From Chalciporus piperatus (lineage: Eukaryota > Basidiomycota > Agaricomycetes > Boletales > Boletaceae): a stretch of DNA of 56,550 bases. The position numbers and the translations under genes were made by a program. Below, in pieces: positions 9,860 through 22,631 of this stretch. Where the stretch lies: contig JBBPTG010000161.1 of the NCBI GenBank assembly GCA_038093975.1, positions 1-56,550 of the forward strand, in the 5' to 3' direction. Within the stretch, counting starts at the first letter, position 1. Every line of letters begins with the position of its first letter. Under the pieces are notes generated by a model. The model worked only from the letters and a program-made list of their open reading frames with translations, did no database searches and was not told where the DNA came from.

Positions 9860-12724
9860 TGTCGACCGCGAAAGATGCGGCTGTGGCAGCATGTAGCGTT
9901 CCCTGGAGGGAATCTGCGACGAATCGACCGACGTTGTGGAGGAAGTGTTCCATGAGATTAGAAGGGGGAAGAAAGCGAGGTACAACGTAGAGTCTCCAAA
10001 TCAACTAGTCACTCCTAAGAAGTAAGAACGAGGCAATCAGCACATACTCAGCATCGAAAACCTAAGAAAACCAGACAGAGTGGAGTCATCAGCAATTCAG
10101 TCTGAACTTCCTTTATTGTAGATCACGATCACGATCCGAAGTACGTCTGTCATTCAGGATCGTCAAGCCATTCCATCCCACGGCCGCGTCCCGTTGCGTT
10201 TCTGAAAGCATTTCGTGACCTACAGAGGGCTTCACGAGTGCCCTGATTGGACCGCAGAACCATTGTTGCCATTTATATCCTCATTGGAGACTGAATGGGC
10301 GCTTAGGGAATACAGATCGGCACGGCGGCCTAGTACTCCCCGACAGAAACCGAGACCCTGGTATGGAGAAGACAACAGTCCAATACCCAAGTCAAGTTGA
10401 TGCCCAGGACGGTCCCCTACGTCAAGTTCGACGTTCCGCATGGGCCGGTCATCATGGGCTCTCACGTTTTCAGATCCCAGGACTGATGGCCATCTCCAGC
10501 ACAGCTCGAGGGGAGTTCAGGAACATGACGTGAGAGCACCTAGCGCTTTCGTTATGGCACGGGGTGTAACGGAACGCAACAAGAACTCTGGGTACAAGTC
10601 AGGGTGACAGCGCACGTTCCGACACTCGGACCCCATCACGGACGCACCCGACCCCCTGCAGAACGTTGGAAAGGGAAAAAGAAGTGACGAATAGAAAATA
10701 AAAAAGAAAGAGTAGAACAGCAAACCAATCCACTCACCGACACATCCTCCTACCCACCCACGGCTTCTCCGTCAACTCGTCAACTCAGGATACACCTGGT
10801 ACTCGCAGGCCATTTCCGGACGGACCGAGGAATCCGCGATGACAAAAAAAACCATACAATTATGGCCAGCCGTGCGAACGACGAGTTTGATAGCTGTTTG
10901 ACGATCCCATCTTGACTGATCGGAGGTGTGGTAGCAAGATTGGCGAACGAGATGGGTAACGCAGGCCGAGGTCGATGCACGTGAGATGAACCTGTCAGCT
11001 TGATCAACGAATGTCATAAGAGGCATGGGTATTTGGTACGTGATCGAAACGGAAAAGTCATAGAGCGGGCCTGAAGGAGAATTTCAGGGACCCTACCCAA
11101 GTCTCACGTTGCCTGTCCAGAGTACTTCAACAAGGCGATGTGCATGTAATAGAAGTTGGACGCCAGTCAGACTTGGCAAGCATGTAGTAATGTGATCCGT
11201 AGAAATCCGAAGAGTGTGTCGCCAACTTGGAAGCAGTGAGAAGAACCAGACTGGAGTCGAAGACTCAATAATGAACGTGGGCAATTTCCAGTGGAAGCTG
11301 AGCTATGGAATCAATTCAGCAACGTCAGCTCAAGCCCAAACTCGATCGTGATCAACCGCAAGCCACGATTCGGAGCCCGCCCTTGAATTCAAATATGTGA
11401 TGGGCCAGTGGGACGAAGAAACCATGACCAATGCAATGAGGGGCCCGTCTAAATGCACCGTCACATCGAAAGTCCCCAACTAGAATTTGGAGATGGCGCA
11501 GAAAAGATGCGAACAAGGTTGGATAAGAGTGGACAACCACGAAGATATGCCGTCGGCCGGTCACTTCCGTGCCTGCACTGTTGTACACGCTCGTTGTCCC
11601 CATGAATGACAGGATCATGCGTGCACGCGCTCTTTTGGGAAGAGTTAAGCCGGCGGTCGCCAGGAAGAACTGATCTCCGAGCGTTATCACTCAATAGAGC
11701 GTCCATATGCATCAATATGGCGTTATGGACGTGTCACTGGCAAGACAATGCAGCGCCAGAGAGTCAGCGTGGATGCTCTCTGTCAGATCGCGGGTCGCGG
11801 TATGGTCGCTAGTGGGATTAGCCCGACACGGCGACACTGCCTACCTCCTCGGATACACCAACATGTTGACACGGGTGAGCGGCCTCCCGAAAAGAGACCC
11901 CCCTCAGAAACTCAAACGCAAAGAAAGATAAACGAAAAACGAAAATATAAAACAGTATGAGGAGAGCCAGGAAATATGAGCCAGAGGAAAGAAAAGAATT
12001 CGAAAGGGGAATCGGCAGGACAGAAAACTCACCGGAAACGTGCAAGATCCACTTTCAAATTACAAGTATACATGCATGGCACGGTGTCGTTGGCCCCACC
12101 GTGTCGCTCCCCCTTGACTGCGCTGAGCGGTATCATGGGAGGTGGTCAATTTACCACATATCCCGAAGCTCAAGAGAGCCACTCACCAAACCCTTTGAGA
12201 GCCAGGCGATCCGACGCGGTTTCAGTCCCTATACTCTCTCCTTTCGCGAGCCTAACAAACCCCTATTGCTTGTTCACTTTTCCGCCATTTTCCGCTGCTT
12301 CGGCTCAACCAAGCTCGCCGTTGGAGAAACCGGTGTAAGTGGTCAACAGGCCGACGCGGTGTGCGTTCGAACTCAAGTCCGATTGATTCGGTAAAGTGGT
12401 GTGGTGGACTCGGTGGAAGGAAGGTTGCTGACACCACATCTACACATGGAAAAACGACGTAGCGAGATCGACAAATGTACTATTCAATGTCAACAAGGTG
12501 AGTGAGCTTAGAAAAGTCGCAGCACGAGTTGAGATAAGAGCAGAGACGCACTCATGATATTGACCCTCACACACCCTGCCCAACCAATCACCGTCCCGGC
12601 CTTGTGTTCCCGCTAAAGTAGGTGAAGCGCTGTCGAACAGTCGAAATCCCCCAAAAGCCTGCGCCAACGATGAAATTCTCGAGGACTTTGCTAGTGGAAG
12701 AGGAGAAGAACAAGCGTGCGCCAT
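9860..12724 (-). pseudogene. Degraded tandem copy B of the FAD oxidoreductase
   Basis: Homologous to copy A along its length, in the same order and strand. The start region (12724) keeps PLAKSSRI, but the following glycine-rich loop is shifted out of frame. YHECVSAL (near 12555) matches the second exon boundary. Part of the third exon (12180-12430) keeps the TGVSGQ/valley sequence only in pieces, and the exon is shortened. QDGIVK (near 10900) matches exon 5. FLHNVGRFVADSLQGTLHAA (about 9860-9990) matches the last exon. The two large introns of copy A have recognisable counterparts here. Multiple frame breaks and missing exon parts leave no plausible protein. Confidence 0.8.
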
Positions 12725-14717
12725 GGTGAGTATAACTTGTTAGGTAAAAGCCGCCTTCAACCCATCACTTATATCCTCGCGGAATCAACCCGGGGTAGTC
12801 TCCGTGCGCGCGCCGCGAACCGAGGATCGAAGGAAGACTCTCCGTGACTGGAACGCCGCGCGTAACGCTTTGTTTTTTTTTTCATCTCAAACTCGGCGCC
12901 CTGCATGTACAACTTACGCTCTCCGATCGCAAGACCGTTTTGGATCAAGACAACCCGGTCTTCCAGTTGTTTCAAGTTAGTGGCTACTAGATCTCAATAT
13001 GGACTCGGAGTTGTGTTCCCACTTTGCACTGCGAGCAGCTATGCCGCAGTATTCGTCATGAGAATCTCCGGTTAGACATGAATGCGTTGTCGGCATGCGG
13101 ATCAATCGATCATTGATCAAGCTCAAGGACCGACAGGACAAATGTCGGTGTCTAAGAGCAAGTAGTTTCCGACCCGTGCCCTGCGGTGATCAAGAATAAC
13201 ATATGGGTTTCACCCACATGGTCCCGAATGGCGCCAACTTATACAACTTGGGCGTCACCATTTTCGACTCGGATATCTGCAAAGTCATACGTTCGCCGGA
13301 ACCTTGAATGATACTGACGGAATGACTGGTGCCACTTCCCTACGGCTATGAAAACATACCGCATCTGGAACCCCTAGATAGCCTGAGCGCTCACGAACAC
13401 TGCGCCCCTTCCCTTGCATCGCTCCTCCTTCTTCCCTTCACGAACGAACGGACCGCATGCCCGTTTCACTGTAGTGATGCCGTTTCATAACTCAAAACAC
13501 AGTCATCAGGAACACCTCCGCTTTCCGGGAGTGCCACAAACCCGAGCAAGGCCCGAAATCGAAAATCCCGTTATCGGTCCATCGAGCGCCTATAGATGTG
13601 TGGATGTGTGTCGAGATTAGACGTTCAGGATGGCTGTGTGACGGAGATGGGGAGGGGTTTGGGCCTTGTGTGTTGCGGTGTGTAGTATGTCAATCGAGGG
13701 GTTAGGAGACTGTGCCAGGGACTTTGCATGATGGGACATAGACTATGGGGGGACTTGAAGATGAACGTCGGTCTGGACACGGAACGCGGCGGCCAGGGCG
13801 ATGTCAACTGGAACGTGTTTCTTGATTGCGGTGATAAGGTGTGTACTACTAGATGTCTACGAGGATGATGGCTTGGCCAAGTGCAGATTACTAGCAGCTG
13901 TCATGAAGGAACTTCGATGGAAGCAAACGGTGAGACGATCGATGGGACATCGAATGGTTCTACAGCAATAAAAATCGCGATTTACTTTAGCAGGCATCGA
14001 TCGCGATGGTGTTTCTCGTATGAAAAACTTGCCATTCGAGTGATGCTGTGGGGTGATGCAGTGTCTGAGTCATGTTGAGTGGGTGCCATACCACCTCCGA
14101 CTGCGTGTTCGCTCCAAGGTGGACTCATCGGCGGAGGTTGCCTAACATCAAATGCCAGGACATCCTTTTTTCGACAAGCTGATCATGTCACTTATTCGTT
14201 TGTATGAAGGCACACCGCGGGGTGCACGCCGATATGCGGACGTAACGGATCGAATCAAGTGGACAGTGTGTATGTGGATGACCGACGACGGACCAGACGT
14301 GCCTAGGTGGCTGTTCGAGTTTCATTGACGGGTTCTAATCGCGTTGATCATCTGCAGCAGTGCAAATGGGCGGTCGTTCTATCTTTGAGCTGAAACGGAG
14401 GCCACAGTGGTTGCTGTAGAACGAGTGAAAGTACTTGCTGTGGAATGCGAATGACCGGGTACACTCCCGATCACAGGGTGGTGCAGAGACTCGGACCCGC
14501 GCACATTCTGGTCGTGAATTCGCGTAGATTTCGGGGGGTCTCCTCGACGGAGGGGGTGGTTTGAAGGGGGGGTGTATATTTCATTTAGGTCGGATCTGAG
14601 ATGGGTGGGCCTTGATCGGGGATATAGATGTATTTCCTTTTTTGGAAGCACAGCGATCAACTTGAGTGAGATTTGGATCTGAGTTGAGTCTGCGTCACTT
14701 GATGTTTTTCGTTCAAG
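12725..14717. other. Long intergenic region, no gene recognised
   Basis: Roughly 2 kb with only short open frames. A purine-rich block at 13630-13800 and an A/T run near 12870-12882 are the only visible composition features. The right part is the upstream region of the ammonia-lyase gene. Confidence 0.45.
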
Positions 14718-14800
14718 CCAATACAACGGGCGGATCCAAGTTAAATAAATACCCCTTCTCCTCCTCTCTCCTTCTCTCTACCACCATCCCCACCCACTCT
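14718..14800 (+). promoter_or_regulatory. Core promoter of the phenylalanine ammonia-lyase gene
   Basis: A CCAAT box (14718-14722) lies 19 bases before a TATA-like TTAAATAAAT (14741-14750). A CT-rich stretch with CTCC and TCTC repeats follows up to the start codon at 14802. This layout is typical of well-expressed fungal genes. Function is inferred from position. Confidence 0.55.
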
Positions 14801-14801
14801 C

Positions 14802-17679
14802 ATGTCCAACTCTGCCTCTCTCATCGCTCAGTACGTCGCAGACGTTCACGAGCTCACCGACTACCTGTCCGTGTTCATCCTTTCTACCAGTCTCATTCAC
14901 TCACCGTTCACAGGTCTGGGAAACCGGTCGCGCTCAATGGGAGCGACCTCTCACTCACTCAGATTGCGGCCATTGCTCGTCATGCTCCAGCCACATCTCG
15001 TACCCGTGCTGCCCCGTGTGCGCCTCCGCTTCTTCTCTCCAACGACGAACACCTCCGCGCATACCACGCCGCCTCACGTCACGTCATCGCCTCAAAGGTA
15101 GAAGCAGGTATCTCTATTTACGGTGTCTCGACAGGCTTTGGTGGTAGTGCAGACACTCGCACAGACGATCCTGTCTCACTCGGTGCTGCTCTCCTTCAGC
15201 ATCAGCATGCTGGTGTAATGACGCCTTCGTCCGCATCTCGTAATTCACCTATTCAAGGAGGTATGTCATTGCACTCGTGGGGTAGCATGACGCTCAACCA
15301 CCCAAACTAGCTCCAATGCCCCTCTCGGACCCAACGCATTCCACTATTATGCCTCCTACCTGGACTCGTGCTGCTATGCTTGTGAGAACTAATTCTCTCC
15401 TTCGTGGCCACTCTGGTGTACGATGGGAGCTCGTACAAAAGATGGTCGAGGTCATCGAAAAAGGTCTCGTCCCCCAAGTACCTCTCCGAGGAAGTATCTC
15501 GGCTAGTGGTGGTAAGTGCCTGATCGATGACAGCTGTCAACACTAGTTTCATTATGTCACTCCACAGATCTCTCTTCCCTCTCGTATATCGCAGGCATGG
15601 TCATCGGCAATCCTGCCATTCGTGTCTGGATGCTCTCACCGCCTCGCCCTTCAACTCTTACTATTCCCCCCAGCCAATTCCGAGTTCCCATCCCACGTTC
15701 GTTCAACCCCCCTTTATCCGCTTTCTCGTCCTCTTCAGCATCCCGTACGTCTTCTCCACCAGCTGAATCAGGAAGCGTCTCTCCCGTTTCCCCAAGTACC
15801 CCCGCGTCTTCTGTCCCCGATGAGGACTTTTCGAAACTCAATTCTACTTCACAATTAACACCGGGAACCATCTTCTCCTACTCCGCTGATACGCCGTTCT
15901 CGAGTTCATATAGTGCGCCCAAAGCACTCTCACTCCTTGATATCACTCCTCTCCCACTTGCATCCAAAGAACACCTCGGTATATTGAACGGAACTGCATT
16001 CAGCGCTGGTCTGGCTGCTCTAGTAGTCAATGGAGCCAGAGATGTTGCTGTTCTTGGCGCTGTAAGTCGCTTTGCGTTAGATTTCAATCGGGATGCTAAC
16101 CGCAATTTGATAGGTCTTGACCGCGCTTTCGATCGAAGCCATGCTGGGCGCACGTGGTTCATTTGATCCATTCATCGGCGAAGCCCGTCCTCACCCCGGC
16201 CAAATCGAAGTCGCACATCTCGTCTGGTCTCTCCTCGCTGACTCCAAGCTCTCTCAGAGCGATGAAGTTGAGGTTAAACTCGAGGATGACCAAGGTGTGC
16301 TCAGACAAGATCGTTATTCACTCCGAACGGCTCCACAGTGGTTGGGTCCTCAATTCGAGGATATAAAGAGGGTCTCGGAAACTATCCGGGTCGAGGTCAA
16401 CTCGACCACTGATAACCCTTTGGTCGAACCCGCACGCGAGATCGGTGGGGAAGGTACGGATATTTTCGCCGGTTTGTCCCCCTTTTCGCTCACTCATTCG
16501 CCCAAAAGGCAAAGTTCACCACGCGGGTAACTTCCAAGCACTCTCCGTCACCAACGCCATGGACCACCTCCGTCTCTCTCTTGCACACATTGGCAAACTC
16601 ATGTTTGTCCAATTGACTGAGATGATCAACCCTGCTATGAATCGCGGTTTGCCTGGGAACTTGTCTGGTGGCGAGAGCGCGCTTGATCACGGATGCAAGG
16701 GTCTCGATATCGCCGCAGCAGCTTATACCGGGGAGCTGAACGCTCTCGGGGGGATGAACGTCGGTGTTGGTAATGTCAGTGCGGAAATACACAACCAGAG
16801 CATCAAGTAAGTAATTCTTCGCATTCTCGTTGATCTACGTTGTTGACGGGGCCCAAAAACAGCTCTCTCGCACTCATCTCTGCTCGCTATACACTCACCG
16901 CCCTTGAAGTCTGTCAACTTCTCGCCGCCTCCCACCTCTTCGTCGTCTGCCAAGCGCTCGACTGTCGTGCGCTCTACCTCGAGATGAGGGAGATGTCTTC
17001 CCGAGTCGTGCGAGATGTCCTGCGGGAGGTGTTTGCCCTCTCGGAACAAGAGGACCTCGTGGAAAAGATCGCGAAGAAGGTGATGCCTCAGGTGTATGAC
17101 GTGCTCGATCGTACGACGGGCATGGATACAGCACCAAGGATGGTCAAAGTGGCAGGTGAAACTGTCGGCCTATTGGTCGATGCCATTACCTCCGGATCCA
17201 TGGCAGACACGCACGTCTTTGACCTCGGGAAAATTACACTCTTCCGTCAGACATTGGCACAAAGACTCGAATTCCTCCTCACGGAACTCCGGTGCGCATA
17301 TCTCGGCGTATCTTTGAGCGACGTCCGCCAGGGATCTATCGCTTCCACTACCTCGTCTGTTTCTTCATCTGCGACACCGGTGTTCAACCTCGCTCCTCGT
17401 GGTCCTGCACCAGCTTCTCGTTTCCTCTCCCCGCGCACCCGTCTCCTGTACGAATTCGTGCGTCTGGATCTTGGCATCGGGATGCATGGACGGGATAATC
17501 TCAAGGGATCTGTGTTTGGTATGCGCAATTTCGCCATGGAGGGGGTGGACGTGGAAGCGGGGTTGGGTGGAGAGGTGGATACGACGGTGGGTGACAAGGT
17601 GTCGATTGTCGTGGAGGCGGTGAGAGATGGACGGATGGCGAGTGTGTTGGCGAGTGTGTGTGAGGGCGTGGACGTTTGA
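14802..17679 (+). CDS. PAL: Phenylalanine ammonia-lyase with a Ser/Pro-rich insert
   Basis: Deaminates phenylalanine (often also tyrosine in fungi) to cinnamate. Exons: 14802-14872, 14914-15260, 15311-15511, 15568-16061, 16114-16453, 16509-16806, 16863-17679; the model is 855 residues, longer than the usual 700-760. The first donor is weak and the first exon end is uncertain. The MIO cofactor triad Ala-Ser-Gly is seen at 15502-15510 and continues across the intron as [10 protein letters not shown]. Other signatures are [57 protein letters not shown] and EIHNQSIN. Between IRVWMLS and [14 protein letters not shown] there is an extra segment of about 85 residues rich in Ser and Pro (about 15636-15908) that I do not know from relatives. 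A shorter Ser/Thr-rich stretch lies near 17340-17380. Confidence 0.93.
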
Positions 17680-18748
17680 CTTGGAGCATGCCGAGTGCGC
17701 TCGAGAGGGGGGTTGGAGTGTATTGTTAAAGGTTAATATTGGTGCCGTGATCACCGTGATATCCTGCATGTGTTTAGATCCTTTTCTCTTCTTTCTTTCG
17801 AATGTATGTATGTATAGATACCTCTGTATATCACTCCATGAAGTACTTACGTGCACAATGGAATGATCAAGTCAAGTCGCATGAAGTCTTTGTGATACCA
17901 AGTTATTGGAGCGGAAGGAGTGATATTCCGAGTCATAAGTATTTCTGATGACCGTACCACACTGGGATTAACATCAGAGGACAAATCCCAGTGAAAACAC
18001 TGCTCAACGGACTGTCTTACCGCCCCTCAGCACGAACCGCCCACGGACGACTCGGAACGAGCGACCCCAGCCTGAGCGTATCCCCCCTTTGAGATCACTC
18101 ACTGGCAGTATACTCTGCGTGCCACAGTCGTTACAACACTCACCACATCCGTCACGAATTGCGGTTGAACTTGAGAGCTTTCAAGTTGAATCGTTTCAGA
18201 TGAGGTCGGGCCTCGGTTCCGTATTGAGTCGACTCGATCGCCCAGAGCGAGATACGGTTGTTCCAGTCAATATTGTATTGCGTCCGTCATACGTGATACC
18301 GATAGGCACCCCATGAAAAAGTTGGCGTTGCATCAAGGCACCGGCGCTTTGATCCGGGTCAGTGGCCGTGCGGACGAAGAGTGGTCCTTGAGTGAACTAC
18401 TGCGAAGGCTTCATTGAACAAGCAGGACAACGCAAAGAGGTAAGGGTTATCGAGTACGATGGGTGACTGCAGTGCAGTGGTCGTGCACAGGAATTTGGAG
18501 ACAACGTACGGAGAGTCGGAGACCAGTCGCTGATTGTCGTTCAACTTGCTTCCCAACTTGAACTTCATAACAACGCGCCTGCGGTGGTAATCCCTGTCCA
18601 AAATAAACATATGGTTCAATTAAAGCCGTTCCCGTCGACGCTTATTCCTCCCGAGTCTCCCGACCACTGTGTTGAGAAAAGAACATTGTAAGTGTTCAGA
18701 TGCATTGATAAAGTAAAAAGGTTAGTTGTGGGTATGTATTTAGCATAT
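17680..18748. other. Intergenic, no gene recognised
   Basis: 3' flanks of the ammonia-lyase gene and of the minus-strand gene to the right. The minus strand has an 86-codon frame (18359-18619) with possible extension leftward, but no motif that I know. A short GTAT repeat sits near 17800. Confidence 0.4.
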
Positions 18749-19482
18749 CTAGTGAACAACACTTCCCATGTGAATAGTGGACCAGTCTGGTTTATAGTCA
18801 GTAGCGCTGGCACAACTGCCTTCCAGGTCCGACTCTTCCAGAAGCCAGTCCTCGCCACGGATAAGCATGTCCCTATCTGGAAATACTTCCAAGATCTCCG
18901 CCTGGAAGCCCTCGGTTTCGAGGGTATAGGTCCGGCGCAGCTCACGCTTGCCCCGCACAGACAGGGTCTCAACTTTGAGGAGACAAAACTGTGGGTTGCG
19001 ACAGAGCTGGCGGATTGTCTGTCCAATGGGATACTTTTCGTCGAGGAAGAGACGCTCGCTCTCAAGCGACGTGATGGTGACGAAGGATGTAGCAATACAG
19101 ACCACGCGGTTAGCGCACACGAGGTGAACTTGACGTGACTGCGTAATGGGACTCTCAGGAGACGCAGGGAATAGTCGAGGGGAGGTGTTTGCGTATATGC
19201 GTTTGACATCGATCGGTCGTGCAAAGAAGGTACTACCGAACAGCCATTAGCGAAGGAAACAGCGGATGAGTGAACACCATACCTTAGCAGACGTTGCAGG
19301 TCACCCTGAGCAGCGAGCATAATGCGTTCAAGACCAGTGGTGTCATCAGGCATGCACGTAAGCTTTTTGGAACATGTTAGGACATCTCCCAATGAGCATA
19401 ATACTGGAAGATATATATATACCTTCACGCTTGTGGACGCAGAGTTGTATGAGTCTTGGGCGAGCATTTCGGCTTGTTCCAC
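18749..19482 (-). CDS. Conserved small fungal protein, possibly chorismate-lyase-like fold
   Basis: Three exons (19482-19423, 19362-19283, 19232-18749) splice in phase to a 207-residue protein. Recognisable blocks are GLERIMLAAQGDLQRLLS, SRQVHLVCANRVVCIATS, LFLDEKYPIGQTIRQL and GKRELRRTYTLETEGFQAEI followed by LEVFPDRDML. I have seen this pattern in many mushroom genomes as a hypothetical protein. The order (start helix, paired strands with a central Arg, acidic then aromatic end) resembles the UbiC/UTRA chorismate-lyase fold, but that is a weak inference. The first intron contains a run of AT dinucleotides after the donor. No signal peptide or membrane segment. Function unknown. Confidence 0.7.
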
Positions 19483-19996
19483 AAGATATTAGAGCGACTG
19501 TTGAAGTCTTGAAGATGACTGTAGCGTGGTTGAAAACCTGATTTGCTGCTCCTTATGCCCGCGGAATCGTGCAGTGAGTAAGAAGGAAACCAGTCGCTCG
19601 GCACGCACGCAGGTTCGCTAAAACGTAAGTACCTGACGATTCTTCAGCTCCTTCATCGAGCGCTGGTCGTGAGAGGAATCTCGCTAATCGTGAAGGGTGC
19701 TCGACGCTCATTACTTGGATCCTCTCACGTGGCCCACGCAACTGGAACCATTCGACTACAGAAGTTAAGAGGAACTTGCAAGGAAGATACGGGAATCGAA
19801 TTAACCAGAGTCTGTATATTGGTGGACACGATGAACGTCAAATTTGAAGCTTGTTGAAAGATGCTGAGGATGCAATTTTTATTATTAATAAAGATAGTAT
19901 TTTCAGACAAACAAAATTCCCACAAGATAACTCTTATCTACACTCTAGCTCACCTTAGAGGCACTTGCTGAACGCCGGCAGGGTCGACAGCGAAAT
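19483..19996. other. Shared upstream region of the small fungal protein and FCF1
   Basis: Divergent promoter space between the minus-strand gene ending at 19482 and FCF1 starting at 19997. An A/T-rich patch lies at 19870-19925. No gene recognised. Confidence 0.45.
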
Positions 19997-20838
19997 ATGG
20001 TGAGTGATTAGGTCTGCTAGTGACTGCGACACCTTGACAGAAGAAATTCTAGGGCAAGGCTAAAAAGACGCGAAAATTTGCGACGGTCAAACGGCTACTC
20101 AGTCCCAAGGATGCTCGTTTGTACGGGACTGGTTTTTCTCATCGAGACATAGTGCTCAAAGGCCAATTCAAACAGAAAGGAGAATCAGCTCAAACAGAAG
20201 AAGAAAGAGGAAGAGGAGAAGGCTAAAGCTGTTCGTCATGTGTAAGTGGATTACCCATGGGTGATTTGCAGCAACTGATCGCCTCCTCAGGCCGCAAATC
20301 GCCTCTTCTCTGTTCCTTGCGCACAATACCGAACTTGTTCCACCATATCGCGTGCTTATCGACACAAACTTTATCAATTTTAGCCTACAGAACAAGCTGG
20401 AACTTATTAGCGGCATGATGGATTGCCTCTACGCCAAATGTACGAGTTTTCTTGGGCAAAAGACATCAACTGACTATTCATGAGAAGGCATACCATGCGT
20501 CACTGATTGTGTGATGGCGGAGCTTGAGAAACTGGGTCATCGTTACCGTGTAGCTCTTCGGTGAGCCGCAGTTTTTTCTCTCTCTTCCTCCCGTAACTGA
20601 GGGGTTTACTAGGGTGGCTCGCGATCCTCGATTTGAGCGCCTCGGCTGCAGTCATACTGGCACGTATGCCGACGACTGCCTTGTGCAGCGTGTGACGTCG
20701 CACAAGTGTTACATCGTCGCAACCTGTGATCGGGAACTCCGTCGGCGAATACGGAAAATTCCAGGTGTACCGCTCATGTACATCGTGGCGAGGCGATATG
20801 CTGTTGAACGCTTGCCCGATCAAGGGGCTCCAGTATGA
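19997..20838 (+). CDS. FCF1: rRNA-processing PIN nuclease FCF1 (UTP24)
   Basis: FCF1/Utp24 is the small-subunit processome endonuclease that cuts pre-rRNA in the nucleolus. Exons 19997-19999, 20053-20120, 20176-20241, 20291-20439, 20488-20560 and 20613-20838 give 194 residues, the normal family size. The first coding exon is the ATG alone, immediately followed by GTGAGT. The protein begins [20 protein letters not shown]. The PIN domain has [10 protein letters not shown] (catalytic Asp), [14 protein letters not shown] (Asp and Glu), [12 protein letters not shown] and [19 protein letters not shown]. All acidic residues expected of an active nuclease are present. Essential and usually single-copy. 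Confidence 0.95.
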
Positions 20839-22631
20839 TTCCCGCAAGACAAAATAACGTCCGCTTATTTGGCTCTTTTTTTGGAATCGTGAAATCTTCA
20901 CATCCCGAGCTCATTAGGCACGTCGACCCGTGCCTAAGGACATGGTTCAGGTATCGGGAGTCGCGATGAAGTTCACACTCCCCCTGATCCCTGCTTCAGG
21001 TGGTTGTGTATCGTACGTGGCAACCCCGTTCATTAGTCATGTTTACCCCGAGTGTCTTCTGCAGTCTAAGTCACAGCTAAGCAATACGATGATGTGCGAA
21101 GACCCAACTTATTTTGGTATTGACTCGACGCAAACTGATGAATTCGCCTCGATTATGTCTGGACCGTTCGTAAGAAGGTGACCCCAAGATTCGAGGCTTT
21201 AGCTCAGATATGACAAAGTAGGTGTGCCATGTTCAGTTCTCATTGTTATCAGATACAAATGAGAATTCTGGCCGACGACTCGGGTCTGGGGAGCCGGCCG
21301 GGGGGACTTCGTTTCAAAAATTGACCAGCATCGGGTCAGATGCTCGAACCTCTAAAGCGATAAAGTCAACTAACTTGGCGTTCCGAGGGAATCGGTAGAG
21401 AATATGTCCCTTATCGAGACCTTTCTAAAGAAAGTATGCACCTTCCTCGCACCAATGTTGGAACGGAAGCTGATCGAGAACCTATATTCCCATCCTTCTA
21501 ACTGTATCCCTGTTAAAGGAGTGCGATGCTTTAGGCCGGTTTTGCCTCAAGGCTCTCTTGGGACCATATATATATCTATCTGCTTCTTCTAGATCCCCGT
21601 GTGGTCGCAACGTACTTGGTCGCAGCACTCTAACAATCCCTTGATCCAACAGGAAAGCACACGTCGCAGCTCCGAAGCGTAAGTATTCACACGTTGCACT
21701 TTGGAGTTGCTGACTAGCTCGACGGGTACAGTTCCCTCAGTTTCCTCGGACCCTCATTTTGAAGATGAATTATGTCCAGGCTTTCTGGAGTATAGTTCTT
21801 GCTCGATCGAGGTTCGAATGGAAAACGATCAACCCCATGCTCCCTGCGGATCACGAGTCAGCCGTATGACTATAACCATATCATTCCGCGCAAGGAGTGC
21901 GGTTCCCTCAGATTGCTATATTACACCGGGGAAAGTAGACGTTTGAATTTTTTTGAAGTTTCTATTAAACTCTCGATCACCGCCCGTCTTGCTGAGTGCG
22001 TTCCCAGGTGACGTTCTTCGAGATTCACAAACCGGGTGGCGCCCCGCCAAGCTGAGAGCCTTGTGCTATTAGCACAGGATATTGCATACATCATTTGCGG
22101 ATGCGGCTTTCATCGTCTGCGGGTGAAAACGGGCAGGATATCCTTACAAGTTGTCTCGCAGGGCACATCGTGGGTCGGTCCTTGCTCACTGAATTCTTTC
22201 ACGGTGGTCAGTCATGGAGCTGACACGGATATGCCGGTGCTTCGTCGTCGCTTATTGGCTTTGCATACGGCTTCATTCTCGCGGACTGATGCGTCGGCGA
22301 CGCGAAGTCTAGAGCACCCTTCATGATCAACAAGGTCATTTTGATCGTTGGGTACATAGTCATCCTTCCGCCTGTATGTTTCCTCGTTCGCTCGTCCACC
22401 TCGGTTATTAGTCCCCAACGTCAATAACGTTGTCCTGGGCTTCATTCAGCGTATTATCATTTAACATAAAGGGTAAGTAGTATGAGAGTAGAGCGTTGTG
22501 TTCTGATCACGTGATAGACGCGGCAATTAATTTCAGAACGCGCCGCCCCCACAGTTACTTTGCGCTCTTGCCACATTCCCCTCTTGCTCTTCTATCGTTG
22601 ACGAGGTCGAGAAAATCACGCACGCCGCAAA
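20839..22631. other. Intergenic, no gene recognised
   Basis: About 1.8 kb without a supported gene. Some plus-strand pieces near 22150-22400 can be read as hydrophobic segments (for example KVILIVGYIVILPP near 22328) but stops interrupt them, so a decayed membrane-protein gene is possible and unproven. Confidence 0.4.

Noticed and set aside
17365..17856. 163-codon minus-strand frame rich in His and Arg
   Set aside because: Shadow of the last ammonia-lyase exon.
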